Origin: Sabethes cyaneus | Taxonomy: Eukaryota; Arthropoda; Insecta; Diptera; Culicidae | Length of the DNA: 64,000 nucleotides | Assembly (NCBI RefSeq): GCF_943734655.1 | Contig: NC_071353.1 | Coordinates: forward strand, 20,682,501 to 20,746,500 | Direction of reading: 5' to 3' | Shown: one piece after another, positions 1-11,439 of the stretch | How the letters are laid out: the number at the start of each line of letters is the position of its first letter | How positions within the stretch are numbered: the stretch's first letter is position 1 | Program-made: the position numbers and the translations under genes | The notes under the pieces: model-generated | Databases searched by the model: none | What the model was told of the DNA's origin: nothing | What the model saw: only the letters and a program-made list of their open reading frames with translations

Positions 1-700
1 AAATATGCAACCAATTTACTCTTGTGTGCACACACTTTTGTAATATATTTGAATATTCATGATGAAAAAGAGACCTAGAACTGTTGTTAGCTCTCTTTTT
101 CATCTACTCTCACTAGAGTTCACTCAAAAAAGAGCTATCGCAACTAGTATGTGAATACACCGAGCAGTCTTGCAATGCCATGATAAAAAAATATCGATAA
201 GATGTTGAAAATGACAATTTTCAAGAGACGATTTTGCCTCGAAGAAACTAAGGGATACTAATGAATTAACCAGGATGTGGAAGGCAAAATGTTACCCTTT
301 CATATGTTTGTCATCTTTTCTATCACTATTGACCACTTTCCGAGATATTGTGGAATGAAAAAGCACTATTTTTCATCAAAAAAGTCATAAAATCTGCATC
401 AAACTTCAAGATATTATTATGACACTTTCAGCAAAATGATGTGTTTTTAAAATATAAGCAACTTTCTAGAACATAGTGGGCCTTCAAAATATCATCAAAA
501 AGAGTAAAGTGTATTTTTTTAGTTTTAAGGTGTTGATCATATAAAACATGCTGTAGACCGTTTGTTTAAAGAGATAGAGCCAAAGTATCTTCGACAAAAT
601 GTCTCTAAATTTTATTTTCTACAAGTTTGCTGAAGAACATATTTTGTTTTTTCGAATAATTAAAAAAATAAATTTTTTATCTCCCTTTAGGGTGGATTAA
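1..700. other. AT-rich DNA without a recognisable gene
   Basis: No coding frame of note is seen on either strand. The text is AT-rich and has the flavour of old interspersed repeats, with phrases that recur around 15.5-15.8 kb and 2.8-3.1 kb. It may include the left part of the repeat copy that ends at 2638, but I cannot place a left boundary. Confidence 0.5.
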
Positions 701-2638
701 TCAAAAATTTAATCCTGTCAAAAGTTGGCTTTAATGATATACAACAACTTTGCTAATAAGAGTGTAGCTTTTTATCACGTTTTCCCTTTGAAAATGCTGA
801 GGTTCGCGTTTTTCGCATTTTAAACCACTGTGCACTGGGCGAAAACTGGGTATTGTAAATCATATGAGTTCCAAAATTCGCCCCGGTCGAATCTGCATAT
901 ACTTAACCGAACTTACTACGTGAACCAGTTTTCGCCCTCATCTATTAAACATTTACAAATATGCCACACATAAGCAAAAGCAAATCACAATAGATTAATT
1001 TGTTCGCTGATTTATGTTTATCAAAATGGTGAGTAAAAGTATAGAATAAATAATATTTTGATGCAGAAAGCACATCATATCTTCATTTGAATTCATTTAA
1101 CAAAAGAATTACCTTCTAAACATGGGCTAACGGCTAATGGGGTTTCTACCAAACGAAATGTTGAAAATTACTAAAGAATGATATAAGTAATCATTTTATA
1201 AGGTTATTTAAAGTATTAAAATAAACATTGTGCCATTTCGAATGCACTGAATTGTATTTATACGCCCACTAATGAATTCAAAAAATAACCAAAAAAAGAA
1301 CCAACAGGACCATTCATTTTAAATATCTTTGACGAGTATCAAAAGCCTTATTTTACTGCAATGAAAATAAACATTTAGCAAAAACCCACCTTCTCTGTGT
1401 TTTTTAGTTTTACCGCATCAGGTATCAGGAGGTGATCAGTTTATTTCAATTTAGATTTACATTTAACGAATTCCTGATACAAATTGATTGCCATATTAAG
1501 CACTGGATAGACACAATCTTATCGTTAAATAATAGTAACAACAATCCTAACAAAATAATTGACGTTATTTGGGAAATTTGCAACAAATAACAAGTGGGCG
1601 AAATTTGGGTCACTTGGAGGACGAATTTTGGATCGCTATGGGCGAAATGTGGTACTAGAGGTTCCTGCTCAAAATTGAGTCTTTTACTATCAAATTTAAA
1701 TTTTCGTTATTCCGAATAGCCAAAATAGATAGAATATTGATATACTGTCATACTTGTCTGAGTTCAGGGCTGATTTTATAATAATATGGCGAATTATTCA
1801 TTTTACAACATAAAAACCTGATAAAAGGGGCGAATTCTGGGGTCGTTACCCTATAATGATGTGTTAAAAAAGAGCACTCAAAAATCAATTACACTCAATA
1901 ACTTTGCACACGATTATTTTATTGCTTTTAAATGTTTTACAAAGTTATTTTACAAAGTAGTTAGTTGAAATACATATTTTCTGCGAAGACTGTTTGACGC
2001 TAGGACGCATATTTATTAAGTTATAAAATGTATGAAAAAAAATCCGCACTATTCCCAGGTATTCTCTAAAATACACATTTGGGCAGATAGCTTTAATAAT
2101 TCCCTACAAATTGGTAAGCAAACTAATTGCAGATACTTGCAGATGGCTAAGATATACGGATTTTTCATCAGACGGTTCTTAACCTAAAATCAGTTATATC
2201 TTATTAATTAATGCATATCAAGCAAAACAGTCTTCAGCAAAAATATTCCTCTTTTATGTGCAAAATAGTTTCTGGAACATCACATTGAGCTGTCTGTTGA
2301 AATAAACATGTTCTAAGAAGAAATGTGATTTGAGGGGTCGTTTATAAACAAATATAAATATTGCTGAAAATGGATGAAAGGTAGAAGTTTCATATCTTCA
2401 CAAAAATTACTTGAAATTGGTTTATCTTTAATGTATTGAAGCCAAAAAGATGAAAAAATTTTACTCAAAAACTTATTACTTAAATTGTTGTTTAAGTAAC
2501 GCTTAAATATTGGACGACCCCTTCAAAATATGCATCAATTTTTTCATTCAAAAAGCTGTCGAAGACCACATTGAGCTGAAACATGCTGTTTAACCGCAAA
2601 TATTTTTGTCCCGAAATTTTAATTTCTGGCCCATAGTG
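700..2638 (+). mobile_element. Degenerate Transib-like repeat copy (interrupted)
   Basis: The stretch from about 1855 to 2638 is a diverged copy of the arm sequence of the foldback at 14730-16233 and ends with the same terminus, seen here as CCCATAGTG at 2630-2638 (reverse CACTATGGG). Left of 833 the text again resembles the middle of the foldback around 15560-15630. This suggests one copy split by the insertion at about 833-1854. The left end is not defined and no TSD was found. The link to Transib rests on the CACTATGG terminus only. Confidence 0.5.
833..1854. mobile_element. Unclassified insertion with repeated GGGCGAA motif
   Basis: This block sits between two parts of the Transib-like copy. 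It carries the motif GGGCGAA or its complement near both ends and several times inside (about 837, 878, 930, 1593, 1640 and 1829). The left subterminal CCAAAATTCGCCCC resembles the reversed right end CCAGAATTCGCCCC. There is no coding potential and no clear TSD, so the boundaries are approximate. Confidence 0.3.
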
Positions 2639-3105
2639 CAGTGGTCCAATCAGCGAAATACGTGATCGTTTGATATAGTGCCGAAACGTGAAGTTTTTCG
2701 CATATAGTGTCTTTAGGAACATTGCTTGGTATAACAAGACCCTTCTTGTGAGAGAAATCTTTGGGTGATTAATTCCCTTAAAAGTGAGATACGAAATTTA
2801 TTTTCTCGTACATTTGCGATACAGGTTTGGTACTTTCGGCAAAGTTGCAGTAAATATCAATACAAACAACTTTGTCAAAGACACCATGCTTGTATCTTTT
2901 CATGGAAATTGTCTATGAAGCGTTATTCGTGGACAAACCCTTCAAAACAGTTTTTAAACCCTGGTTTATTCTGGTCAACTTTTATGTGTTCATAGTGTTC
3001 TAGAAAGTTGTTTATCTTGCTAAAATCAACGTTTTTGTAGAACATTATTATACGCGATTTTCTGCAGTTTCGGAAATTTTGAGCATTTTTGATGAAAAAT
3101 AGTAC
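2639..3105. other. AT-rich repeat-like DNA, no gene
   Basis: No supported coding region. Wording such as GCAAAGTTG and GAAAAATAGTAC resembles the centre of the foldback at 15.5-15.8 kb, so this is probably more decayed repeat of the same kind. Confidence 0.4.
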
Positions 3106-3107
3106 TA

Positions 3108-3478
3108 CAGGTATACCTCGATATAAGACAACCTCGTTATAAAACAACCTCGATATAAGACAATTCGATATAAGACAATTTTTACCTCGATATAAGACAA
3201 ATCCCTTTGACATAGTTGGTAACGACACCAGAGCACATTTTCCATTCCAAAAGCGGCGCCATAAATTTGTTCATTATTTCGAAATAATTCTAAAAATTGT
3301 AAACAACCAATAGCTCAAACAATATTAAATAGTTCAAAAAACATAAACACACAACACAGAGCAAAATTGGTGACTGCTAATGCCAAATTTTTGTGAAAAA
3401 ATCATGTTTCGATATAAGACAATTTCGATATAAGACAACTTTTTGAAATTATAAATTGTCTTATATCGAGGTATCCTG
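3108..3478. mobile_element. pogo-like MITE with TA target duplication
   Basis: 371-bp element. The termini are CAGGTATACCTCGATATAAG on the left and, reversed, CAGGATACCTCGATATAAG on the right. A TA dinucleotide flanks it on each side (3106-3107 and 3479-3480). The unit GATATAAGACAA is repeated several times next to both ends. CAGG termini with TA duplication are typical of pogo/Tigger-type members of the Tc1/mariner superfamily. There is no transposase frame, so it is non-autonomous. Confidence 0.75.
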
Positions 3479-3549
3479 TACTTTGAGCTTAAATATTTCC
3501 CAAGGTGGCAAATGGTGGCAGATCAAACAACTCCTACTTAAAAGACCGG

Positions 3550-3660
3550 GGTGACATTGCGCATCTCGTTTCGAGTAACTCGTTTCGAAAGAAAAGCAAC
3601 TCGATTCGAATTTTTTTTGGCATTGCGTATCTCTTTCGAGTTTATCATTTAACCGTACCG
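3550..3660. repeat. Short local repeat
   Basis: Two related segments, TTGCGCATCTCGTTTCGAGT near 3557 and TTGCGTATCTCTTTCGAGT near 3633, lie about 76 bp apart. Similar text occurs in mosquito MITEs as far as I recall, but I cannot define an element. Confidence 0.3.
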
Positions 3661-4212
3661 TAAATTTCGTGCAAATGATGTACCAGTTATACTCGAAGAC
3701 GTATGCCATATTTTTATATTTACCTCAGAATGATTACTACTGCAGTTATTCGCTTTAAAATAAATTTAACACGCAGGAAAAATGTTTTGCTTCGACAGTT
3801 CAAGTGGAAGTGACGATGAAAATAATAATATTCAAAGATGCGAGTTACGGGATAGAAGTAATCCACTTTCTGAGAAAATAATGTTAATTTTTTCAAGGTT
3901 TCGTCAATATTTTCAGCTTAATTCAAATATATTTTGGATACAATTCAATTTTCTCCAAATTACAGAAGTACTGCAGTTCCTGTTGCCTTGAAATTAGCAG
4001 CTACTTACTCGCCAATGAATCATACCAAAGATATGTAGGAAGCAATTTCCTAATTGGAGTTATGGTCTCTCTCCCTTATTAGAAACTCCCTACCTCCTAG
4101 TGCTAGTTCCCTTATATCAAAGAATATGGGTGCCAATTTTGGTGGAGAACAGTCAAGGCGTTCTGGAGTTATGGTGGAATAAAGATACTCACATACTCAC
4201 ACTCACTTTTTA
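3661..4212. other. No recognisable feature
   Basis: AT-rich sequence. The short open frame near 3782-3991 has no recognisable motif and is not called. Confidence 0.4.
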
Positions 4213-4739
4213 TATAGACTAGCTGACCCGGCAAATTGCCCCAAATTAAACTGTGCTGTACATAAATCGTAAATCTCGGATGACCTTTGTAACGATCTCG
4301 AGTTTTGGAAGTTTCTACCTTACACGATTCATTTTGGCAGTTACGTAACTTTGAAACCAAGAGTAGTTCGATATACAAATTTTTACAATACAACATATTT
4401 TCTCGCAGTAAAGTAGAAAACAACTCCCACCATTACTGCGGCAAATAATATAAAGCTGATAGTATTTAAATAATCGCCGTGAATATATAACACTAGCTGA
4501 CCCGACAAACTTCGTATTGCCACAAATTAACCTGTGTTGTACATAAATCATGAATCTCGGATGATCTTTGTCACAATCTCGAGTTTTGCAAGCCCCCCAG
4601 TGGGCGGCGCTTCCGACGGCGGGTCACCGGCAACACTCGCGACCGTCTCGTCCTGAATGATCTAGTGTTACTATAGATAGTTTTTGTGGTCTTGTATTGA
4701 CTAATGTTTTATGGAAGAGTCTCGAATTTCTCGAGTTCG

Positions 4740-6545
4740 ATTAGTTTTTGAGTTTCGCAAAAATTTCTGTTTTATTTGTATGAGAGTCCATATCCCCCTA
4801 CCACAGGGATGAGAGGTCTCTAACTATCGTAAAATAAATTCAAGACTCCAAAATCTCCCACATGCCAAATTTGGTTCCATTTGCTTGATTAGTTCTCAAG
4901 TTATAAGGAAATTTGAGTTTCATTTGTATGGGAGCTCCCCTCTTAAAAGGGGAAGGGGTCGTAATTCACCATAGAAAAAATTTCTGCCATCTAAAACTCC
5001 CACATGCCAAATTTGGTTCCATTTGATTGATTAGTTCTCGAGATAAGAGGAAATTTGCATTTCATTTGTATGGAAGCCCACCCTCTTAAAGGAGAGATGG
5101 GCCATAACTCGCTTTCTAAAGAAGAGAGGGGTCTCAATTCACCATAGAAAAAAATCTTGCGTCCAAAACCACTTACATGTCAAATTTGGTTCCATTTGCT
5201 TGATTAGTTCTCGAGTTATGAGGAAATTTGATTTTCATTTGTATAGGAGCCCCCCCCCCTCTTAAAGTGGGGAAATCCATAGAAAATATACCATAGAAAA
5301 TATTCTTGCCTACAAACACTCTAGAACTAATCAAGCAAATCGAACCAAATTTGTCATGTGGGTGATAAATTTGGTTCCATTTGCTTGATTAGTTCTAGAG
5401 TTATGAGGAAATTTGTATTTCGTTTGTATGAGAGCCCCCCCTCTTAAAAAGGTAAGGGGTCCTAATTCATCATAGAAAAAATGGTTGCCTACAAAAACAC
5501 CCACGTGCCAAATATGGTTCCATTTGCTTGATTAGTTCTCGAATTATGAGGAAATTTGTATTTCATTTGTGTAGAAGCACCCCCTCTTAAAGTTGGGAGG
5601 GGTCCTTATTCACCATAGAAAATATTTTTGCCTCCAGAAACCTCCACATGCCAAATTTGGTTCTATTTGCTTGATTAGTTCTCGAGTTATGAGGAAATTC
5701 GAATTTCATTTGTACAGGAGCCCCTCCTCCTAAAGTGGGGAGGGGTTCTAATTCACCATAGAAAATATTCGTGTCCTAGAAAACTTTCACATGCCAAATT
5801 TGGTTCCATTTGCTTGATTAATTCTCGAGTTATGAGGAAATTTGCATTTCATTTGTATAGGAGCCCCCCTTCCTAAAGTGGGGAGGGGTCCCAATTCATA
5901 ATAGAAAAAAATGTTGTCTCCAAAAATACCCACGTGCCAAATTTTGTTCCATTTGCTTGATTAGTTCTCGAGTTATGAGGAAATTTGTATTTCGTTTGTA
6001 TAGGAGCCCCCCCTCTTAAAGTGGGGAGGGGTCCTTCTTCACCATAGAAAATATTTTTGCCCTCGAAAACTTTCGCATGCCAAATTTTATTTCATTTGCT
6101 TGATTAGTTCTTCAGTTACGAGAAAATTTGTATTTCATGTGTATAGGATCCCCCCTCCTAAAACGGGGAGGGGTCCCAATTCATCATAGAAAAAAATTTT
6201 GTCTCCAAAAACACCCACGTGCCAAATTTGGTTCCATTTGCTTAATTACTTCTCGAGTTATGAGGAAAATTTTGTTTCTTTGGTGCAGGAGCCCCCCCTC
6301 TTAAAGTGGGGAGGGGTCCTAATGTACTATAGAAAATATTCTTGCCCTCGAAAACCTTCAGATGCCAAATTTTGTTCTATTTGCTTGATTAGTTGTCGAG
6401 TTATGCAGAAATTTGTGTTTCATTTGTATGGGAGCCCCCCCTCTTAGTTGGGAGAGGGGTTTCTAACCATCACTAAAACCTTTCCTGGCCCCAAAAAACC
6501 TCTACATGCATACTTTCATCCCGATTGGTTCAGTAGTTTTCGATT
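4740..6545 (+). repeat. About 143-bp tandem array, roughly 12 units
   Basis: The phrase TGCCAAATTTGGTTCCATTT, followed by a TGATTAGTTCTCGAG block and GAGGAAATTTG, recurs at about 4862, 5002, 5177, 5368, 5508, 5649, 5792, 5935, 6077, 6221 and 6362, mostly 140-144 bp apart, with decayed units at both edges. Units contain a G-rich spacer (GTGGGGAGGGGTCC) and CACCATAGAAAA. Units 5177 and 5368 are spaced differently because of an inverted partial unit near 5320. Confidence 0.85.
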
Positions 6546-6561
6546 CTATAAGGAACATACG

Positions 6562-6594
<33 letters not shown>
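6562..6594 (+). repeat. (GACA)n microsatellite
   Basis: About eight GACA units close the 143-bp array, directly before the terminal CTTTATAGGTATAGAT segment. The tract appears to belong to the element rather than being independent. Confidence 0.9.
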
Positions 6595-6595
<1 letters not shown>

Positions 6596-6615
6596 AATCC
6601 TTCTTTATAGGTATA

Positions 6616-6844
6616 GATTTCGCCGAATACCATTTCGCGGAAAACCAGTTCTCGGTTGATCATAACGCGAAATTTAGTGTTTCGCGGAATGTACTATTTT
6701 ACGGAAAACCTTTCCAAAAAATTTTCATTTCTTTCCCTACCGTCCCTTCATCAATTGTAGAACCATCGTTTCAAAAAAAATATTAATATATATGTATGAC
6801 CGCATATCAAGGTCAAGACTAAAAAAAAACTTGAGATTAGTCTA
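6616..6844. repeat. Fragment shared with the 7763-8623 element
   Basis: Positions 6712-6844 are a direct repeat of 8386-8508, which lies inside the pogo-like element downstream. Both run from TTTTCATTTCTTTCCC to GAGATTAGTCTA. The preceding 100 bp contain the recurring TTTCGCGGAA motif. Confidence 0.6.
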
Positions 6845-6889
6845 GACATTTTTCACCAGCACCTTCAGCCGTTCTCTGGGTGATTGCAT

Positions 6890-7242
6890 GCTACTCAGAC
6901 ACGGCCAGCCTCGTCTGACGCTTCTGCATAAAAATGTCCATTTTGGCCAAGTACTTCTTCACCGTTTCGCCGGTTTCTTTGACCTCCCGGCCTAAGGTGC
7001 GGAACAATGAGGCCACCTTGCTTTCGTTCTTCATTTTTAGCTTCCGCGCAGCACTGTCGTGTGGCCGGAATCAGGCTTCCGTACAGCACTTTCACCTTCC
7101 TCGCGAGAGAAAACGTTGCTAATGTTAGATTGCTCTATTCGGCAAGTACGAAGTGCTTCATCATGCCCAACTCCTTCGCTACGGGGTGGAGCTGAAAGTA
7201 CGAACAAAGCATCGAGCGTAGTTGTTTGACGGTTTTCACCAT
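6890..7242 (-). pseudogene. Degenerate Tc1/mariner-like transposase, N-terminal part
   Basis: On the minus strand a frame opening at 7242 (MVKTVKQLRS...) reads like the first DNA-binding helix-turn-helix of a Tc1/mariner transposase (QLHPVAKELGMMKHFV). It continues in a second frame (EEGESAVRKPDSGHTTVL, like the GRP/AT-hook-type linker) and a third (KVASLFRTLGREV...VKKYLAKMDI, like the second helix-turn-helix), ending with a stop near 6892. Three frames are needed over about 350 bp, so it cannot encode protein. No catalytic DDE/D region is present. The assignment is by remembered family pattern only. Confidence 0.45.
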
Positions 7243-7762
7243 GGCTGCTGCATGCAAATCAACTGATAAAGTGGCCTGAACAATCGCTAAAAACAGGAGA
7301 GTTTTTAATGCTTTACTGAAATGTAGGCCATTTTTGGCGCCCCTAAGAGTTTGCACCCTTGGCGGGGGTCAGTCCGGCCAACCGCACGCTACGGCGCTGT
7401 CCTCTCGTTGGCCTTGCCGCTACGGATCGGCCACACCTTCTCGTTTTTACGACAAATCTCCCGCAGTGCCACGATGCCTAACTTTCGGAGTTCTAACTGT
7501 TCGAACGATCTGCAGTCCCAGGTACCTGTTTTTCTGCCCGTCCTCATCAGGTAAACGATGACACGAGCAAGATGGGCAAGGCATAAATCTTCCACGTGAT
7601 TGTGAGGAACGCCAAAGTTGCTGATACCTGATACCTGACCCACGAGGAGGTAGGGAAAGGAATTGTTAGATAAGCGGCCAATGACTACCCTGGCGTCTAT
7701 GTTAAGTAAAGTCACGATAACTATAAGGTAGAAAATAGCAATAAAATTAAAAAAAAGAAATA
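7243..7762. other. GC-richer DNA of unknown origin
   Basis: This block is more GC-rich than its surroundings. On the minus strand it holds an open frame of about 108 codons (7715 to 7389) with no motif I recognise (SFEQLELRKLGIVALREICR). It may be part of the same dead DNA transposon as 6890-7242. I do not call a gene. Confidence 0.3.
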
Positions 7763-8623
7763 CAGTGGTATTCCGATTATATCTACACCTTATTTGATCT
7801 ACTCCCGATTTTAGGTACCCCCGATTTCGTATACCATTTGCTTCCGTTTTTAGTCCGTTTTGAGATAATAAAAAATGTTGAACTTCAGTTTAATATTTTT
7901 TTTCTGAAAAGCTTATTAAAATACCTTCCATTTGGTATTAAAATCATTTAATTCGGTTTAGTGCTCCAAAAGTTATGAATTGGTACAGAAAGAAAGCTGA
8001 ATAAAAATGGTAATTTTTGGGACCATCCTGACTTAGAAAGGAGAAACCCAAATGCCAAATGAAAATACGAGTCTAAAATTTACTGCAAAGCAGAGTTTTG
8101 GGTACACAAAATTTAAATCAAATCGGAGCAATTTTAAATTTTGATATGCCTTCTTCCATAAAATTGCCGAATTGATATGCATTATGGCTAACGGCTGATT
8201 GAAATAAAATAAGTCCTATGCGTAAATTTACACTGAATTAATACATAATTAAAGAAAATGAACAATATCAACAATATTTTTTGATATTTTGATATTACAA
8301 AAGGTAGGAGTCAAAATGACTACTTGTCAAGCATAGCTACCAATACCCCCCCCCCTCCCTTCCTTTCCGCTCTTCCCCTCCTTCACCAAAAATTTTCATT
8401 TCTTTCCCCTACCGTTCCTTTATCAATTGTTGAACCATCGTTTCAAAAAATATTAATATATGTATGACCGCATTTCAAGGTCAAGACTAAAAACTTGAGA
8501 TTAGTCTAATATTGTTTGTTCAGTTAAATTATTTTAGAGCAATTTATTTTTTCCCAAATTTGTCTACTTTCTCTTGGTAGATATAAATTTTTCGGAAAGG
8601 TAGATATAATCGGTAAACCACTG
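7763..8623. mobile_element. pogo-like TIR element (non-autonomous)
   Basis: 861 bp. Left terminus CAGTGGTATTCCGATTATAT, right terminus reversed CAGTGGTTTACCGATTATAT, with TATCTACC repeats just inside. A TA precedes the left end; the right flank reads CA, so one TSD base may have mutated. Termini of this type with TA duplication are known for pogo-like elements. No transposase frame. Positions 8386-8508 recur at 6712-6844. Confidence 0.65.
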
Positions 8624-9190
8624 CATTTTGGAAAAACTTAAAATTTCGGTAAACTATGATAAATTCAAGAAAAAACCCTTCAAATCAAAATTTTAGAAAA
8701 CCTAATTTTAGTAAATTAAAATAGTATTTATAATAACATGAATCCAAAGTCGATTTTAAAGTAAATTAGATCTAAAACAAAAGTGGAGATCCATCACAAC
8801 TTGATATGAAATAAAACACAACTGAGTCAAGATCTAATTTAAATTGACTCAGGAATGGAATTAATTTGAGGATAATCAAGGAATAGCAACATCATAATTT
8901 GAATCATAAGGAAATTGTCTCAAACCTTGAAAGACAACAAATATTTTGCTTCAGTTGTGGTTCAGACATATTCCAGTGTCGTTTAAAATGGGCTCATTTT
9001 TAAGTTTTGCTTCAACTTGGTCACCTCATTTACTTTCATTTAAACTCACGGTTATTTCTTTGTCCTCATTTCTTCTGTTTTGACCTTTATTTTGGTATAA
9101 TTCTTTTTCGACTTTTGTAAATTCTGTTTATCACTGTCTTTGCTTCATCATTCTTTAAATTTGGTTCTTATTTTTACAATTGTACAATCA
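8624..9190. other. AT-rich DNA, nothing recognised
   Basis: No coding frame, tandem repeat or terminal repeat could be supported here. Confidence 0.4.
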
Positions 9191-9224
9191 GTATTTTCAT
9201 TATTTTGCCACAGCTAATAATTTT

Positions 9225-9400
9225 TGGCGCATGCCGCCTGATATTCGACGTGCACGTAATGACCTTCAACCGTCCAGTCAGCTTCGAGGTACGATACTGA
9301 CAAGCCAGTCGTCGTATGTTCGAATCTCGGCTTGGCGGTGCTGCTAGATAGAGACAGTAAGACTTTTGCACTAGCAGTAATGGTAAAAACTCAAAACTCA
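9225..9400 (+). mobile_element. tRNA-derived SINE (family A)
   Basis: Contains CAGCTTCGAGGTACGATACT (box A region) and GTATGTTCGAATCTCGGC (box B, GTTCGAATC) about 30 bp apart, the internal RNA polymerase III promoter layout of a tRNA-derived SINE. The following AGACAGTAAGACTTTTGCAC resembles the body of the minus-strand copies at 11215-11345 and 49757-49935. From memory this family is common in mosquitoes. Confidence 0.65.
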
Positions 9401-10780
9401 TCAAAAATCAAAATCAACTGTGAATCATGTCAACTTGATCCTATGCATAAAAAAATCACGCGTGAGTTTTTCTGTTTTCATACCAAGAAGCACAAAACTC
9501 ACACATATTTCTTCCCGCTTGATCGCAGTCTACTTTGCTTCAACTGCTACCCGGAGCTATGCACATATACATACAAATTCGTTGTTGAACAGCATAGGCA
9601 TTCTCTCGTGCGATACGTAGCTTTGAGTGAGCGTAAGAGAATGAATCTCAAAATAAATCGCAAAGTTAAACTAAAACATACATTTAAACTACATGTTTAT
9701 CTAATTCTTCATAGGTTTTTTTTTGTATGCCAGAAGGGCATTGGGTTAAAAGGCCACTGCGACAGTCTTAATGATCGTCTTTTGTGGCAAGGTTTCTTCA
9801 TAGGTTTTTTAATAGGCTTTTATGTTTGCCATCATGAATGTTGTAGTGTATGTCTCGGTTGCCTCCGACCGAGCCCTCCGGAGTACGGAACAACAACGTC
9901 CGTTAACGTCTACGTTCGTCCAAAAACTGACTCTTTGTTATTAGAGCAAGTTTTATCATGATTCATGCCATGTGCCAGTATACGTGAGTCTCATATTGAG
10001 CGATTGAAGATTGCTCTCCTTGTCTCTTACCGTTCGTATAACAAATTCTCGCAACCTATGCAAAGCAATTTCAGTTACACTGAAGCAAATGATTTAGTTT
10101 TATTAGATTTATGTTTACGTTAGTTCATCTAACTTCGTACGTTCCCTACAAACGTGTGCGGCATTTTTCGCAGCTGATGTTTTCTCTGACGGTAGATTCT
10201 CTTTTGCTCTCTGGTGCGTTGTATGAAATGCCAGCGGTAGAAGAATTAACCACAGCTGAATTTGGTTCACATCGCATAGCAACAGAGACATTGTGTATAT
10301 GTGAAATTCATAATTATATGATTCATATGTGAATTTGGCGCTTGTGATCACGGTCGAAATTTCATGTGCTTGAAATCTCATTGAGTTTTTTGCTGCTATG
10401 AATTTTTCAACACTGAGTGTGGTGACTGCTAGATAATTGACTGTTGTGCAGTCATTCGCTGTTCCAAGCGGTAAAAGAAACTTGATCGGAACGAAAATGT
10501 AAAAAACCCGATTTAATCCACCTATTGGTGAAAGGAACCTTTGTTATATCATCTCATTTGTCATTTAAGCTAGAATTCGACACGCCTTCGGAACTTAATT
10601 TAACTTTTATAACACTATGGTAGTTATCATCAGTACATATGCTTGTCTAGGTAACATATTGATAAATTTGTATAATATTTCAAAGCAATCAAAAAATGTC
10701 TTCCTTTTATTTGTAATTTGTTATTTTGAGTTAATAGCGGAAACGCATTCTGGGGTCTGGTTTAAGTTAGAAACTGGCCG
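9401..10780. other. No gene supported
   Basis: A 209-codon open frame (9332-9961) begins inside the SINE and its product is rich in C, H and F with no domain pattern, so I treat it as chance. The rest is AT-rich with scattered open frames on both strands and no motif. Confidence 0.4.
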
Positions 10781-11165
10781 TTTTCTTGGATGTATTCGGA
10801 ACGTTCCTAGAGCGTGTCCGGCTGTGGCCAATGTAACCCTGGACACTTTGTATAACAACAAATGAACTACTTGAGCAGTTTTGAGTACTTAAAGATGTCA
10901 CATGTTGTACTTTAGTTCAATACAGAAACTAATCTCCGATCCGGAACATTCCCGGACGTTTTCAGATGTGTCCGATGATATCTTGAACATTTTATACGAC
11001 TAGTAGTCTAGTTTTGCAATTTCGAGTACTTGGAGGTGTCGCATGACGAGATTGTCATGATTCAAGGTGCTTCTATGTTCAAGTTTCATATATTCCGGAA
11101 CTTGTTCCGGACATATCTTCGGAACCGTACATCCGATCCAGATTATGTTCAAAAGAATTCTTCGC
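10780..11165. repeat. Diverged tandem repeat, about 165-bp unit
   Basis: Related phrases recur in order: CGGAACGTTC...GTGTCCGGCTG...TTTGAGTACTTAAAGATGTCAC from 10797, CCGGAACATTCCCGGACG...TTTCGAGTACTTGGAGGTGTC from 10940, and CCGGAACTTGTTCCGGACAT from 11094. The pattern of repeated CCGGAAC blocks resembles old mosquito satellite DNA. Confidence 0.5.
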
Positions 11166-11212
11166 TAGCAACAATGTGAGTTTTATTGTACTCTTTTGGC
11201 GGTCTTCATGAC
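11166..11212 (+). mobile_element. Half copy of the hairpin MITE seen at 45155-45268
   Basis: AGCAACAATGTGAGTTTTAT followed by TGTACTCTT matches one arm of the palindromic element at 45155-45268. Only one arm is recognisable here. Confidence 0.5.
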
Positions 11213-11214
11213 CA

Positions 11215-11345
11215 ATTTTGTAGCAAAACAAAGCCTAGGTGCTACATTCCGTTATCGAAACTTGACCTTCTGTTTTTATACGACAGACTTCGCAGCCAGC
11301 TGTTAGAGTACAGGACAATTGCAGGGCCAGTTGCTACGATCCTAT
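11215..11345 (-). mobile_element. SINE family A, 3' portion
   Basis: On the minus strand the text runs from GGAGTCAATAGGATCGTAGC through CAATTGTCCTGTACTCTAAC and GAAGGTCAAGTTTCGATAAC to AAGCCTAGG..., which I recall as the body and tail of the tRNA-derived SINE whose head is seen at 9225. The tRNA-like head is missing. A related copy lies at 49757-49935. Confidence 0.5.
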
Positions 11346-11439
11346 TGACTCCAATTTTTTGTGAATTCCAAGCGAAAGAATTGTGCTATTCCTTCGAATG
11401 TTTGCCTCGATGGTGTTGAGGCAACATCGACATTGGACT

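Larger units (their letters stand above)
4213..6615 (+). mobile_element. CTAGCTGACCCG...(GACA)n repeat element
   Basis: Begins with two related heads, CTAGCTGACCCGGCAAATTG at about 4219 and CTAGCTGACCCGACAAACTT at about 4493. It continues as a tandem array and finishes with (GACA)n followed by CTTTATAGGTATAGAT near 6615. From memory, this head and tail combination is a widespread arthropod repeat whose class I cannot fix (possibly the 3' end of a non-LTR family or a non-autonomous derivative). No coding frame. The doubled head suggests two nested or tandem insertions. Confidence 0.55.

Noticed and set aside
6712..8508. LTR pair formed by the 6712-6844 and 8386-8508 direct repeats
   Set aside because: The second copy lies inside a defined pogo-like element and the repeats lack TG/CA ends and a TSD; the first is better explained as a fragment of that element.
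9332..9961. 209-codon open frame
   Set aside because: It begins inside a SINE, contains no domain pattern and lies in AT-rich DNA.
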